Below are positions 31,101 through 39,320 of a stretch of DNA of 64,000 bases, one piece after another. How positions within the stretch are numbered: the first letter of the stretch is position 1; the number at the start of each line of letters is the position of its first letter. The DNA comes from Accumulibacter sp. (GTDB lineage: Bacteria > Pseudomonadota > Gammaproteobacteria > Burkholderiales > Rhodocyclaceae). Under the pieces are notes generated by a model. That model saw nothing but the letters and a program-made list of their open reading frames with translations. It was not told where the DNA came from and did not search any database. The stretch covers positions 4,836,001 through 4,900,000 of the forward strand of contig NZ_JAZKUG010000001.1 of the NCBI RefSeq assembly GCF_036625195.1, in the 5' to 3' direction. A program made the position numbers and the translations under genes.

Positions 31101-34100
31101 CCGCCGTCGAGCTGGTCGTTTCCAGGCCCGCCGAGCAGCGCATCCGCCCCACCCCGCCCTTCCAGGATGTCGTCGCCGGCTCCGCCTTCGACCAGGTCAT
31201 CACCATTGCCAGCGGTGAGCACATCGTTGCCTGCGGTTCCGGTCAGGGCGAGACCGACTTCATCGTGGATCACGAGCTGCGCCGCAGCGCTGCGGCTGTT
31301 GAACAGCGCGTAGGTCTGGCCGCTGTGGATCACCGTGCCGGCGTTGGTCCACTCGGCTGCTTCCGGGAGCGAGAGCAGGTCGCCGCGGTTGCCAAGCACG
31401 AGCAACTGGTGGCGTTGCTCCGGGTTGGCGCCGCTGGCGCCGCCGGCGGCGAGGTTGTAGCTTCCGTCGGCCCAGCCGGTGGCGTTGTTGAAGCTGTTCA
31501 GGCCGGCTAGATCAAGGAGGTCCTTGACGCCGAGGATCAGGGTGTTGTTGCCGCTGCCGGTGAGGTCGATGCGTTCGATGGATTCGAGGCGCGAGGCGCT
31601 GCCGGGGGTGCTGGCACCCTGGTTGGCGATACGGGTGAGATCCAGGGTGAGGCCGCTGCCGGTCAGCGCCAGGGTGTCGCTGCCGCTGCCGCCGTCGATG
31701 CGGGCGTAGTTGCCGTCGGTGACGCCGGCGCTCAGGGCGGCGATGTCGCTGGCGTTGACCTCGAAGCGGTCGTCGCCGGCTCCGCCGTAGAGGACATCGG
31801 CGCCGCCGTTGCCGGTCAGGGTGTCGTTGCCGGCCCCGGCGACCAGGGTTTCGGCGGATGAGGTGCCGGTGAGGGTGTCGGCGGCGCTGCTGCCGAGCTG
31901 GTCGACGGCGGTCTGCGCGAAGGCGCCGGTGGTGCTGCCGAAGATGACGTAGCTGCGGCCGGCGTCGGTGCCGCTGGCGGGGTCGCTAGCGAAAGCCCCG
32001 ACGATCAGGTCGGCCAGGCCGTCGCCATTGACGTCGCCGGCCGACGATACGCTGAAGCCGCTGCGGTCACCAGCGCACTGGCCGTTGATGACAAAGCCGC
32101 CGACGCCCGCGGCGACGGCCGAGAGATCGACCGCAGTGCTCGCCGTCTTGCCGAAGACCACGTAGCTGCGGCCGGCTTCGGACCCGCTGGCGGGGTCACT
32201 GCCATTCGCCCCGACGATCAGGTCGGCCAGGCCGTCGCCATTGACGTCGCCGGCCGACGACACGCTCTCGCCGCTGTAGTCATAAGCGCACTGGCCGTTG
32301 ATCGAAAAACCGCCGACGCCGGCGGCGATCGTCGCGAGATCGATGGCGGTGGTGGCCGTCCTGCCGAAGACGACGTAGCTGCGCCCGGCTTGGGAACCGC
32401 TGGCGGGGTCGCTGAGATGCGCCCCGACGATCAGGTCGGCCAGGCCGTCGCCATTGACGTCGCCGGCCGACACGACGCTGTTGCCGCTCTCGTCATAAGC
32501 GCACTGGCCGTTGATGACAAAACCGCCGACACCGGCGGCGATCACCGAGAGATCGATGGCACTGCCCGCCGTCCGGCCGAAGACGACGTAGCTGCGCCCG
32601 GCATAGGAAGCGCCGGCGGGGTCGCCGCCGAACGCCCCGACGATCAGGTCGGCCAGGCCGTCGCCATTGACGTCGCCGGCCGACGCGACGCTGAAGCCGC
32701 TGAAGTCACTCGCGCCCTGGCCGTTGATCACAAACCCGCTGACACCGGCGGCGATCGCCGAGAGATCGATGGCGCTGCCCGCCGTCTGGCCGAAGACCAC
32801 GTAGCTGTGCCCGGCTTCGGACCCGCTGGCGGGGTCGCTGCCTTGCGCCCCGACGATCAGGTCGGCCAGGCCGTCGCCATTGACGTCGCCGGCCGACGCG
32901 ACGCTCCAGCCGCTGCGGTCACCGGCGCACTGACCGTTGATGACAAATCCGCCGACACCGGCGGCGATCGCCGAGAGATCGACGGCGGTGCTCGCCGTCC
33001 GACCGAAGACGACGTAGCTGCGCCCGGCGTTGGAACCGCTGGCGGGGTCGCTGCGATCCGCCCCGACGATCAGGTCGGCCAGACCGTCGCCATTGACGTC
33101 GCCGACCGACGCGACGCTGAAGCCGCTGTAGTCATTGGCGCACTGGCCGTCGATCGCAAAACCGCCGACACCGGCGGCGATCGCCGAGAGATCGACGGCG
33201 CTGCCCGCCGTCTGGCCGAAGACGACGTAGCTGCGCCCGGCATTAGTGCCGCTGGCGGGGTCGCTGTTCATCGCCCCGACGATCAGGTCGGCCAGACCGT
33301 CGCCATTGACGTCGCCGGCCGACGACACGCTGCGGCCGCTCCAGTCATTGGCGCACTGCCCGTTGATGACAAAACCGCCGACTCCGGCGGCGATCGCGGA
33401 AAGGTCCACTGATGGACCCTGAATGTTGCGCGTCACGCTGACATCCACCAGCAGTTGGGCGGCGACGCGGTTGCCCTGGTAGACGGCATAGGTGTGCCCG
33501 CCATTGCTGACCGTGGTGCCGCTGTTGGTCCAGATATCGCCGGTGGTGATGCTGTCGCCGGCGTTGCCGTCGATCACGAGCTGGTGCTGCGGCACCGTGG
33601 CGCCGAGGCCGCTCCAGCCGTTGCCGGCGTTGAAGTTGTTGAGGCCGGCGAGATCGACGACATCGCGAGCGCTGAGCACCACTGCGTTGTTGCCGCTGCC
33701 GGTGAGGTCGATACGTTCGATCGATTCGAGGCGTGAGGCGCTCGAGGGGGCGGCGCCGCCCTGGTTGGCGATACTGGTGAGATCCAGCGTCAGGCCGCTG
33801 CCGGTCAGGGCCAGGGTGTCGAGGCCGCTGCCGCCGTCGATGCGGGCGTAGTTGCCGTTGCTGACGCCGCTGCTCAGGGCGGCGAGGTTGCTGGCGTTGA
33901 GCACGAAGCGGTCGTCGCCGGCGCCGCCGTAGAGGACATCGGCACCGCCGTTGCCGATCAGGGTGTCGTTACCGGCCCCGGCGACCAGGGTTTCGGCGGC
34001 GGCGGCGGTGCCGGTCAGGGTGTCGGCACCGCCGGTGCCGAGCTGGTCGACGGCGGTCTGCGCGAAAGCGCCGGTGGTGCTGCCGAAGATGACGTAGCTG

Positions 34101-35560
34101 CGGCCGGCTGAGATGCCTACGGCAGTTCTGGCGAATGGCGCCGAGACGATCAGGTCGGCCAGGCCATCGCCATTGACGTCGCCGGCCGACGCGACGCTGC
34201 GGCCGCTCCCGTCAAAAGTGCATTGGCCGTTGATGACAAAACCACCGACGCCGGCGGCGATCGCCGAGAGATCGATGGCGGTGGTGGCCGTCCGGCCGAA
34301 GACGACGTAGCTGCGCCCGGCGTTGGTGCCGCTGGAAGGATCGCTGGCTGACGCCCCGACGATCAGGTCGGCCAGGCCATCGCCATTGACATCGCCGGCC
34401 GAAGCGACGCTGATGCCGCTGAAGTCATCAGCGCACTGGCCGTTGATGACAAATCCGCCGACGCCGACGGCGATCGCCGAGAGATCGACGGCGGTGGTGG
34501 CCGTCCGACCGAAGACGACGTAGCTGCGCCCGGCGTCGGTGCCGCTGGCGGGGTCGCTGCCACCCGCCCCGACGATCAGGTCGGCCAGACCGTCGCCATT
34601 GACGTCGCCGACCGAAGCGACGCTGCGGCCGCTTCGGTCATTCGCGCACTGGCCGTTGATCACAAAACCGCCGACGCCGGCGGCGATCGCCGAGAGATCG
34701 ATGGCGGTGGTGGCCGTCCGGCCGAAGACGACGTAGCTGCGCCCGGCTAGGGAACCGCTGGCGGGGTCGCCGAGATCCGCCCCGACGATCAGGTCGCCCA
34801 GGCCGTCGCCATTGACGTCGCCGGCCGAAGCGACGCTGATGCCGCTTTGGTCAAACGCGCACTGGCCGTTGATCACAAAACCGCCGACACCGGCGGCGAT
34901 CGCCGAGAGATCGACGGCGGTGGTGGCCGTCTGGCCGAAGACGACGTAGCTGCGCCCGGCATAGGAATCGCTGGCAGAGTAGCCGAGATGCTCCCCGACG
35001 ATCAGGTCGGCCAGGCCGTCGCCATTGACGTCGCCGGCCGAAGCGACGCTGTAGCCGCTGAAGTTACCCCCGCTCTGGCCGTTGATGACAAATCCGCCGA
35101 CGCCGGCGGCGATCGCCGAGAGATCGATGGCGGTGGTGGCCGTCCGGCCGAAGACGACGTAGCTGCGCCCGGCATTGTAAGTGCTGGCGGGATCGCTGCC
35201 AGGCGCCCCGACGATCAGGTCGGCCAGACCGTCGCCATTGACGTCGCCGGCCGAAGCGACGCTGTTGCCGCTGAATTCACCCGCGTGCTGCCCGTTGATC
35301 AAAAAACCGCCGACGCCGGCGGCGAACGCCGAGAGATCGATGGCGGTGGTGGCCGTCCGGCCGAAGATCACGTAGCTGCGCCCGGCAGCGGAACCGCTGG
35401 CGGAGTCGCCATATCGCGCCCCGACGATCAGGTCGGCCAAGCCATCGCCATTGATGTCGCCCGCACCAGCGACGCTCCAGCCGCTCTGATCCCCGGCGCA
35501 CTCGCCGTTGATGACGAAGCCGCCAATCCCCGCGGCGATGTCCGATAGTTCGATCCCCAT
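28103..35560 (-). CDS. RTX protein with two seven-bladed FG-GAP propellers
   Basis: 2,485 residues from ATG 35560, which has GGAGAGG upstream; an in-frame start 33 bases earlier lacks support. Residues 1-505 hold seven FG-GAP repeats of about 72 residues (SGxSVASAGDVNGDGLADL, IVGA, then AGRSYVVFG). Residues 505-715 are an RTX stretch with a linker containing LESIERIDLTGSGNN. Residues 715-1218 hold a second set of seven FG-GAP repeats, 1218-1430 a second RTX-linker copy, then 176-residue RTX modules and the shared C-terminus ending LDFVIT. FG-GAP repeats form integrin-alpha-type propellers; each DxNGDGxAD loop is a calcium site. Inferred: surface or secreted adhesin. The head-linker unit has been duplicated whole. 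An upstream relative (35774-37468) carries the same kind of head and linker. Confidence 0.93.
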   Translation of the reverse strand: MGIELSDIAAGIGGFVINGECAGDQSGWSVAGAGDINGDGLADLIVGARYGDSASGSAAGRSYVIFGRTATTAIDLSAFAAGVGGFLINGQHAGEFSGNSVASAGDVNGDGLADLIVGAPGSDPASTYNAGRSYVVFGRTATTAIDLSAIAAGVGGFVINGQSGGNFSGYSVASAGDVNGDGLADLIVGEHLGYSASDSYAGRSYVVFGQTATTAVDLSAIAAGVGGFVINGQCAFDQSGISVASAGDVNGDGLGDLIVGADLGDPASGSLAGRSYVVFGRTATTAIDLSAIAAGVGGFVINGQCANDRSGRSVASVGDVNGDGLADLIVGAGGSDPASGTDAGRSYVVFGRTATTAVDLSAIAVGVGGFVINGQCADDFSGISVASAGDVNGDGLADLIVGASASDPSSGTNAGRSYVVFGRTATTAIDLSAIAAGVGGFVINGQCTFDGSGRSVASAGDVNGDGLADLIVSAPFARTAVGISAGRSYVIFGSTTGAFAQTAVDQLGTGGADTLTGTAAAAETLVAGAGNDTLIGNGGADVLYGGAGDDRFVLNASNLAALSSGVSNGNYARIDGGSGLDTLALTGSGLTLDLTSIANQGGAAPSSASRLESIERIDLTGSGNNAVVLSARDVVDLAGLNNFNAGNGWSGLGATVPQHQLVIDGNAGDSITTGDIWTNSGTTVSNGGHTYAVYQGNRVAAQLLVDVSVTRNIQGPSVDLSAIAAGVGGFVINGQCANDWSGRSVSSAGDVNGDGLADLIVGAMNSDPASGTNAGRSYVVFGQTAGSAVDLSAIAAGVGGFAIDGQCANDYSGFSVASVGDVNGDGLADLIVGADRSDPASGSNAGRSYVVFGRTASTAVDLSAIAAGVGGFVINGQCAGDRSGWSVASAGDVNGDGLADLIVGAQGSDPASGSEAGHSYVVFGQTAGSAIDLSAIAAGVSGFVINGQGASDFSGFSVASAGDVNGDGLADLIVGAFGGDPAGASYAGRSYVVFGRTAGSAIDLSVIAAGVGGFVINGQCAYDESGNSVVSAGDVNGDGLADLIVGAHLSDPASGSQAGRSYVVFGRTATTAIDLATIAAGVGGFSINGQCAYDYSGESVSSAGDVNGDGLADLIVGANGSDPASGSEAGRSYVVFGKTASTAVDLSAVAAGVGGFVINGQCAGDRSGFSVSSAGDVNGDGLADLIVGAFASDPASGTDAGRSYVIFGSTTGAFAQTAVDQLGSSAADTLTGTSSAETLVAGAGNDTLTGNGGADVLYGGAGDDRFEVNASDIAALSAGVTDGNYARIDGGSGSDTLALTGSGLTLDLTRIANQGASTPGSASRLESIERIDLTGSGNNTLILGVKDLLDLAGLNSFNNATGWADGSYNLAAGGASGANPEQRHQLLVLGNRGDLLSLPEAAEWTNAGTVIHSGQTYALFNSRSAAAQLVIHDEVGLALTGTAGNDVLTAGNGDDLVEGGAGDDILEGRGGADALLGGPGNDQLDGGAGADTLDGGEGNDRLWGGTGADSLVGGDGSDQYYIDHAGDSVTETNANPVTGGTDQVFSSLATYTLGAHIEHGRILASGIASLTGNDLDNLLYGGSGNNLLDGAGGNDTVSYLYGVSSGVSVSLAIAGAQATGGSGSDTLVAIENLSGSIHADTLTGDGNANRLEGANGNDTLAGGAGDDTLDGGLGADSLTGGDGSDLYHVDHTADSVNETNADPATGGTDHVFTALAAYTLGAHVENGRILATGAANLAGNNLDNLLEAGSGNNLLDGAGGNDSVSYLYGASSGVSVSLAIAGAQATGGSGSDTLIAIENLGGSTYDDTLRGDGNANVLSGAGGNDFLDGGAGNDTLDGGAGNDRLWGGTGADSLIGGDGSDSYYVDHTGDSVSETNANPATGGTDQVFSYLAAHTLATHIENGRILATGAANLTGNALDNLLDAGTGANLLDGAGGNDTVSYLYAVSGSGVSVSLALAGAQATGGSGSDTLAGIENLTGSTYDDTLTGDGNANRLNGAQGNDFLNGGAGNDTLDGGSGNDRLWGGTGADSLIGGDGSDFYYLDDAGDSVSETNANPATGGTDQVLSYLASTTLGAHIENGRILTTGAANLTGNALDNLLDAGTGANLLDGAGGNDTVSYLYGASSGVSVSLALAGAQATGGSGSDTLAGIENLSGSTYDDTLTGDGNANRLTGAQGNDFLNGGAGNDTLDGGAGNDTLWGGTGADSLSGGDGADLYYVDHAGDSVSESNANPTTGGIDLVYSSIAAYTLGANVENGRILATGAASLNGNALANLLYAGAGNNLLDGAGGNDTASYLYGASSGVNVSLAILGAQATGGSGSDTLTGIEHVIGSAYADTLTGDGLANRLEGGNGNDTLAGGAGNDTLLGGLGNDSLTGGLGADTFRFDTLPNAATNRDTIGDFNVLDDTIQLDNAIFTALPDGPLAAGSFRLGPGITAAGDADDFVIYDSSSGALYYDAAGNTGAGAVQIASLGSGLTLSSLDFVIT
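28939..30522 (-). repeat. Example array of the shared 528-bp (176-residue) RTX module
   Basis: Three consecutive units of 528 bp. Each encodes nonapeptides (GNDTLDGGAGNDRLWGGTGA), DSxxxTNANPATGGTDQVFS, ENGRILATGAANLTGNALDN, VSYLY and IENLxGSTYDDTL. Copies of the same unit fill the 3' halves of all the RTX genes here, often almost identical in DNA. Confidence 0.85.
31905..33412 (-). repeat. Second block of seven FG-GAP repeats
   Basis: Seven units of about 210-216 bp with the GDVNGDGLADLIVGA core. The units are very similar to each other and to the first block. It starts after an IQGPSVDLS linker. Confidence 0.85.
34045..35560 (-). repeat. First block of seven FG-GAP repeats
   Basis: Seven units of about 210-216 bp starting at the N-terminus. 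Blade 1 has GDINGDGLADLIVGA; the others mostly GDVNGDGLADLIVGA. Confidence 0.85.
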
Positions 35561-35741
35561 GGCTGCACCTCTCCGAAATCCATTGCCAATCAATCAAGAA
35601 ACCCTGCCGGAAACCCGGCGCCCTACCCCATCCGTCGCCGGCCAGACCATCGGCCCGCTGGTCGGCCCCCGCCGGTTCCCGGCCCGGGCGCCGCTGGCTG
35701 CCCCCGGCCACCCGCACTGACCGACCCACCACCCTCCCCGC

Positions 35742-35795
35742 CCCCTTGATACTCAGCACCCCGCTGCCGAAATTCAACAGCCACAGCCGGTCGCG
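35742..35795 (-). pseudogene. Relic of a TIGR03032-like gene with internal deletion
   Basis: 35773-35795 is identical over 23 bases to 38602-38624 of the intact TIGR03032 gene (coding RDRLWLLN). 35742-35761 matches 18 of 20 bases of that gene's last codons (38235-38254, coding VLSIEG). The two pieces are adjacent here, so about 350 bases between them are deleted. The relic forms the last codons and stop of the FG-GAP gene that runs into it. Confidence 0.7.
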
Positions 35796-37468
35796 TTGTT
35801 GAAGCGGTTCATGTCGGTGAGATCGAGGACATCCGCGACTACGAGTCGCAGGATGTTGTTGCCGCTACCCGTGAGGTCGATCCGCTCGATCGCTTCGAGG
35901 CGCGACGCGCTGCCGGGGGTGCTGCCACCCTGCTTGGCGATGGCCGTCAGGTCGAGAACGACGGGGCTACCGGACAAAGCGAGCGTGTCGAGCCCGCTGC
36001 CACCGTCGAGCCTGGCCAACTGCCCGCCGCTGATGGTGCTGCTCAGCGCAGCGACGTTGCTCGCGTTGATGAAGAAGGTGTCGTCACCGGCACCGCCGTG
36101 CAGGACGTCGGCACCACCGTTGCCAATTAACGCGTCGTCGCCGGCGCCGGCGACGAGTGTCTCGCTGGCCGCTGAACCCGTCAGCGTGTCGGCCCCGGCG
36201 CTGCCAAACTGGTCGACGGCGGTCTGCGCCAAGACACCGCTGGTGCTGCCGAAGATCACGTAGCTCCAACCGGCAAACGAACCCGCTGCCGGGTCGCCGT
36301 AAGGCGCGCCGACGATCAGGTCGGCGAGCCCGTCCCCGTTGATGTCGCCGGCGCCGGCGACGCTCTGGCCGCTGTAATCCCTTGCGCATTGGCCGTTGAT
36401 CACGAAGCCGCCCGCGCCGGTGGCAATCGTCGACAGCTCTACGCCGCCGCTGTCGGTCCTGCCGAAAACGACATAGCTGTGCCCCGCGCGATTGGAAAAC
36501 ACCGGGCTGCCGTAATCACCGACGATGACGTCGGCGAGGCCGTCGCCGTTGACGTCGCCCGCCGCTGCGACGCTGATGCCGCTGCGCCCGGGATGCTGGC
36601 CTTCGATGACGAAGCCACCGCTCCCAGTGGCCAGATCCGTCAGGTTGACGGTTGCGCCTCCTGTCTTGCCGAAGACGACGTAGCTGATACTGCCCGCATA
36701 GGTTCCGACGATCAGGTCGGCAAGACCGTCACCATTGAAATCGCCGGCGCCAGAAACGCTGATCCTGTCAGTCGCGTCGCCCGGACCGTCGATGATGAAT
36801 CCGCCTCCGCCACCAGCAATCGTGGAGAGATCGACGAGGGCGGCGCCGTTTCCACCAAACACAATGTAAGCGCGCCAGCCCCGGTCGAAGAACCCATCCA
36901 ATGTGGTACCGACGATCAGATCGGACAGTCCATCGCCGTTGACGTCACCGGAACTGGCAACGCTCCACGGGGTCTCAGCCGTCCGCCCCGTGAGCACGAA
37001 GCCACCGTTACCAACGGCAATCGTCGAAAGGTCAACGGCAGCCGTATCCGTCTTGCCAAACACGACATAGCTGCGTGCAACGACGCCGAAGGCACCCCAC
37101 ACACCATGCGCGGCCAGTACCAGATCGGCCAGACCATCACCGTTCATGTCACCCGCAGCAGCAACGCTGGAGCCACTATGATTGTTTGCGAGACGGCCAT
37201 TGATGACAAACCCGCCGGATCCAGCAACGATCGCGGACAGCTCGACGGGAGCGCTGTCGAGCTTGCCGAAGACGACATAGCTACGCCCGGCATCGCTGCC
37301 CGCGGCAGGGTCGCTCTCGGGAGCCCCGACGATGAAATCGGCCAAGCCATCGCCGTTGACGTCGCCCGCGCCAGCGACGCTGTAGCCACTTTGGTCACCC
37401 GCGCACTCGCCGTTGATGACGAAACCGCCAGTTCCAGCAGCGATGTTCGAAAGTTCGATGGCAGGCAT
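35774..37468 (-). CDS. FG-GAP repeat protein, 3'-truncated by fusion to a TIGR03032 relic
   Basis: 564 residues from ATG 37468, which has GGGGGA upstream. The start MPAIELSNIAAGTGG matches MGIELSDIAAGIGG of the 35560 protein. It holds six FG-GAP repeats (about residues 1-410), with loops such as GDVNGDGLADFIVGA, GDMNGDGLADLVLAA and GDFNGDGLADLIVG, then a short RTX stretch and the linker ASRLEAIERIDLTGSGNN. It stops abruptly at NRFNNATGCGC. In the longer paralogue the same place reads NSFNNATGWADG and continues into RTX arrays. The last bases come from a TIGR03032 relic, so the export tail is lost. Probably not secreted by the type I route, or non-functional. It is more divergent between repeats than the 35560 protein, so it is the older form. 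A divergent spacer separates it from cysC. Confidence 0.85.
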   Translation of the reverse strand: MPAIELSNIAAGTGGFVINGECAGDQSGYSVAGAGDVNGDGLADFIVGAPESDPAAGSDAGRSYVVFGKLDSAPVELSAIVAGSGGFVINGRLANNHSGSSVAAAGDMNGDGLADLVLAAHGVWGAFGVVARSYVVFGKTDTAAVDLSTIAVGNGGFVLTGRTAETPWSVASSGDVNGDGLSDLIVGTTLDGFFDRGWRAYIVFGGNGAALVDLSTIAGGGGGFIIDGPGDATDRISVSGAGDFNGDGLADLIVGTYAGSISYVVFGKTGGATVNLTDLATGSGGFVIEGQHPGRSGISVAAAGDVNGDGLADVIVGDYGSPVFSNRAGHSYVVFGRTDSGGVELSTIATGAGGFVINGQCARDYSGQSVAGAGDINGDGLADLIVGAPYGDPAAGSFAGWSYVIFGSTSGVLAQTAVDQFGSAGADTLTGSAASETLVAGAGDDALIGNGGADVLHGGAGDDTFFINASNVAALSSTISGGQLARLDGGSGLDTLALSGSPVVLDLTAIAKQGGSTPGSASRLEAIERIDLTGSGNNILRLVVADVLDLTDMNRFNNATGCGC

Positions 37469-37616
37469 GTAAAATCCCCCGATTCCGGACCGTAGCAAAG
37501 TAATCATAGACCAAGCTACCAGGATCTCCACGACCAAATGAGGGACAAGGACAAACCACAACCAACCACCGGCCGCCCTCGCCTGTGGCACCAACGAGTG
37601 AGGCTTTGAATAGGCA
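37469..37616. promoter_or_regulatory. Divergent spacer between FG-GAP gene and cysC
   Basis: 148 bp separating two genes transcribed away from each other, so at least one promoter for each should lie here. The FG-GAP side carries GGGGGA before ATG 37468; the cysC side has TAGG close to ATG 37617. No operator or clear -35/-10 pair is visible. Confidence 0.4.
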
Positions 37617-38225
37617 ATGACCCGGGAATCCCGCCCTCATGTCGTCTGGTACACCGGCCACGTTTGCCGTGCCGAGCGCTCAGAGCTCCTTGGACAGGCG
37701 CCGCGCACCCTTTGGCTGACCGGTCTGAGTGCCGCTGGCAAATCGACGCTGGCCTTCGCGCTCGAGCGTGCGCTGCATGACCGCGAGCACGCCTGCTACG
37801 TGCTCGATGGCGACAACGTTCGCCATGGCCTCAACCGCAACCTCGGGTTCTCGCCGGCAGATCGCAGCGAGAATATCCGGCGGATTGCCGAGGTCGCGCG
37901 GCTGATGAACGACGCTGGCCTGATCGTGATCACGGCTTTCATTTCGCCCTATCGCGCTGACCGCAGTGCCGCACGCCAGATCATCGGCGCCGAGAGTTTT
38001 CTCGAGGTGTATGTCAGCACGCCGCTGTCCGTGTGCGAAGCACGCGACCCGAAGGGCTTCTACGGTCAGGCGCGACGGGGCGAAGTGGCCGAGTTCACCG
38101 GCGTGTCCTCCCCTTACGAGGCGCCCGAGCAGCCCGATCTGAGCATCGACACGGCGCAAGTGTCGCTGGCAGATGCCGTCGATCAACTGGTGCAGTTGCT
38201 CACCCGGCCGCCGGCGCCGCGCTGA
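37617..38225 (+). CDS. cysC: Adenylylsulfate (APS) kinase
   Basis: 202 residues, full length for the family. It phosphorylates adenylyl sulfate with ATP to give PAPS, the sulfate donor for sulfotransferases and assimilatory sulfate reduction (EC 2.7.1.25), in the cytoplasm. Visible motifs: Walker A GLSAAGKST (about residues 36-44), the substrate-binding DGDNVRHGLNRNLGFS with ADRSENIRR following, and a late region CEARDPKGFYGQARRGEVAEFTGVSSPYE typical of APS kinase. It stands alone: no ATP sulfurylase or sulfotransferase is next to it, and it is the only coding gene on the plus strand. It ends six bases from the end of the convergent TIGR03032 gene. Inferred: PAPS supply for sulfation of a surface product, which the context suggests but does not show. 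Confidence 0.95.
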   Translation: MTRESRPHVVWYTGHVCRAERSELLGQAPRTLWLTGLSAAGKSTLAFALERALHDREHACYVLDGDNVRHGLNRNLGFSPADRSENIRRIAEVARLMNDAGLIVITAFISPYRADRSAARQIIGAESFLEVYVSTPLSVCEARDPKGFYGQARRGEVAEFTGVSSPYEAPEQPDLSIDTAQVSLADAVDQLVQLLTRPPAPR

Positions 38226-38231
38226 CCGGCG

Positions 38232-39320
38232 CTACCCCTCGATGCTCAGCACCCGCCGGATCTCGTCGGTCTTGAACCCCAGCGCCATCGGCCGGCGGAC
38301 GCCGGGCAGCGTGACGACGTCGTAGAGTTCGTCGACGACGCCCTCGAAGCGCAGCCAGTGCACGATGTCGCCGCGGCGCAGGTCGATCACCTGCACGGCG
38401 CAGCGCGCCTCGGCGCCGTGCGCCTGCAGGCGGTCGTCGAGCGGCAGGCCGCTGAAGGTCCGGTTGTGGCGCGGCTTCGACAGCCCGACGAGCGCGAAGT
38501 CGCCGTGGAACGCGAGGCCGCGCAGGTAGCCGGCACAAAAGGTCACCGGCACGAAGCGGCCGGCGGCGCGGTCCACGTAGCCGAACTCGCCACTGCCGGA
38601 GTTCAACAGCCACAGCCGGTCGCGGTACCAGCGCGGCGAATGCGGCATCGACAGGCCGCCGGCGATCACTTCGTCGCTGGCGACGTCGATGACGACGCCG
38701 CCGTCGGCACGATGGTCGCGCCAGCCGTCGACGACGTCGGACTGGCTGACCGCCGTGACGTAGGCCGGACGCCCGTCCTGCATCGCCAGGCCGTTCAGGT
38801 GGCAGCGATCCTCGGCGGCCAGCCGGCTGCTGAACCGCGGCCGCCACAGCGGCTTGAAGCTGTGCGTCTCGGAGAGCGTCGCCAGGCAGCCAAAGAGGGT
38901 GTTGACGAAGACCAGCCGGCCGTCGCCATCGACCGCCAGGTCGTGGATGTCGAGGTCGCCGGTGGTGTAGCCGACCTGCGGTACGTAGAGGCGGTCGTAG
39001 CCGTCCTGCTGTTCGCCGGCGGTAAAGACGTTCTCGAAGCGCCAGACCTGGTAGAGACTGCTGAGGTAGAGGCCGTTGGCGGTCGCACACAGCCCCATGC
39101 AGCGGTTGAAGCTGCGTTCGAAGATCGACAGTTCGCCTTCGGGCTTGCGGCCGATCAGGAACAGTTTGCCGATCTGGTAGGTGGTGAGCGCGAGCGAGAG
39201 CTGCTGTTCGGCGAGCCAGGCGGCGAACTGCCGTGACGTGCTGATGTCGAGCGCCGGTTGCCGGGCTGCGGCCGCGTCGTGCGGATCGGGCAGGCGGGGG
39301 TCGTGCGGATCGGGGTTCAT
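38232..39320 (-). CDS. TIGR03032 family protein
   Basis: 362 residues; ATG 39320 has GGAG six bases upstream and overlaps the stop of the preceding remnant by four bases (ATGA). The sequence matches my memory of the TIGR03032 (DUF4915-like) family throughout: SRQFAAWLAEQQLSLALTTY near the N-terminus, RSFNRCMGLCATANGLYLSS, DIHDLAVDGDGRLVFVNTLF, RCHLNGLAMQDGRPAYVTAV, LSMPHSPRWYRDRLWLLNSG, and a C-terminal VVTLPGVRRPMALGFKTDEI. The family has no firmly known function; the repeated strand pattern suggests a beta-propeller. There is no signal peptide. A decayed second copy lies at 35742-35795 behind another giant-protein gene, so these genes may travel together. It converges on cysC. Confidence 0.88.
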   Translation of the reverse strand: MNPDPHDPRLPDPHDAAAARQPALDISTSRQFAAWLAEQQLSLALTTYQIGKLFLIGRKPEGELSIFERSFNRCMGLCATANGLYLSSLYQVWRFENVFTAGEQQDGYDRLYVPQVGYTTGDLDIHDLAVDGDGRLVFVNTLFGCLATLSETHSFKPLWRPRFSSRLAAEDRCHLNGLAMQDGRPAYVTAVSQSDVVDGWRDHRADGGVVIDVASDEVIAGGLSMPHSPRWYRDRLWLLNSGSGEFGYVDRAAGRFVPVTFCAGYLRGLAFHGDFALVGLSKPRHNRTFSGLPLDDRLQAHGAEARCAVQVIDLRRGDIVHWLRFEGVVDELYDVVTLPGVRRPMALGFKTDEIRRVLSIEG

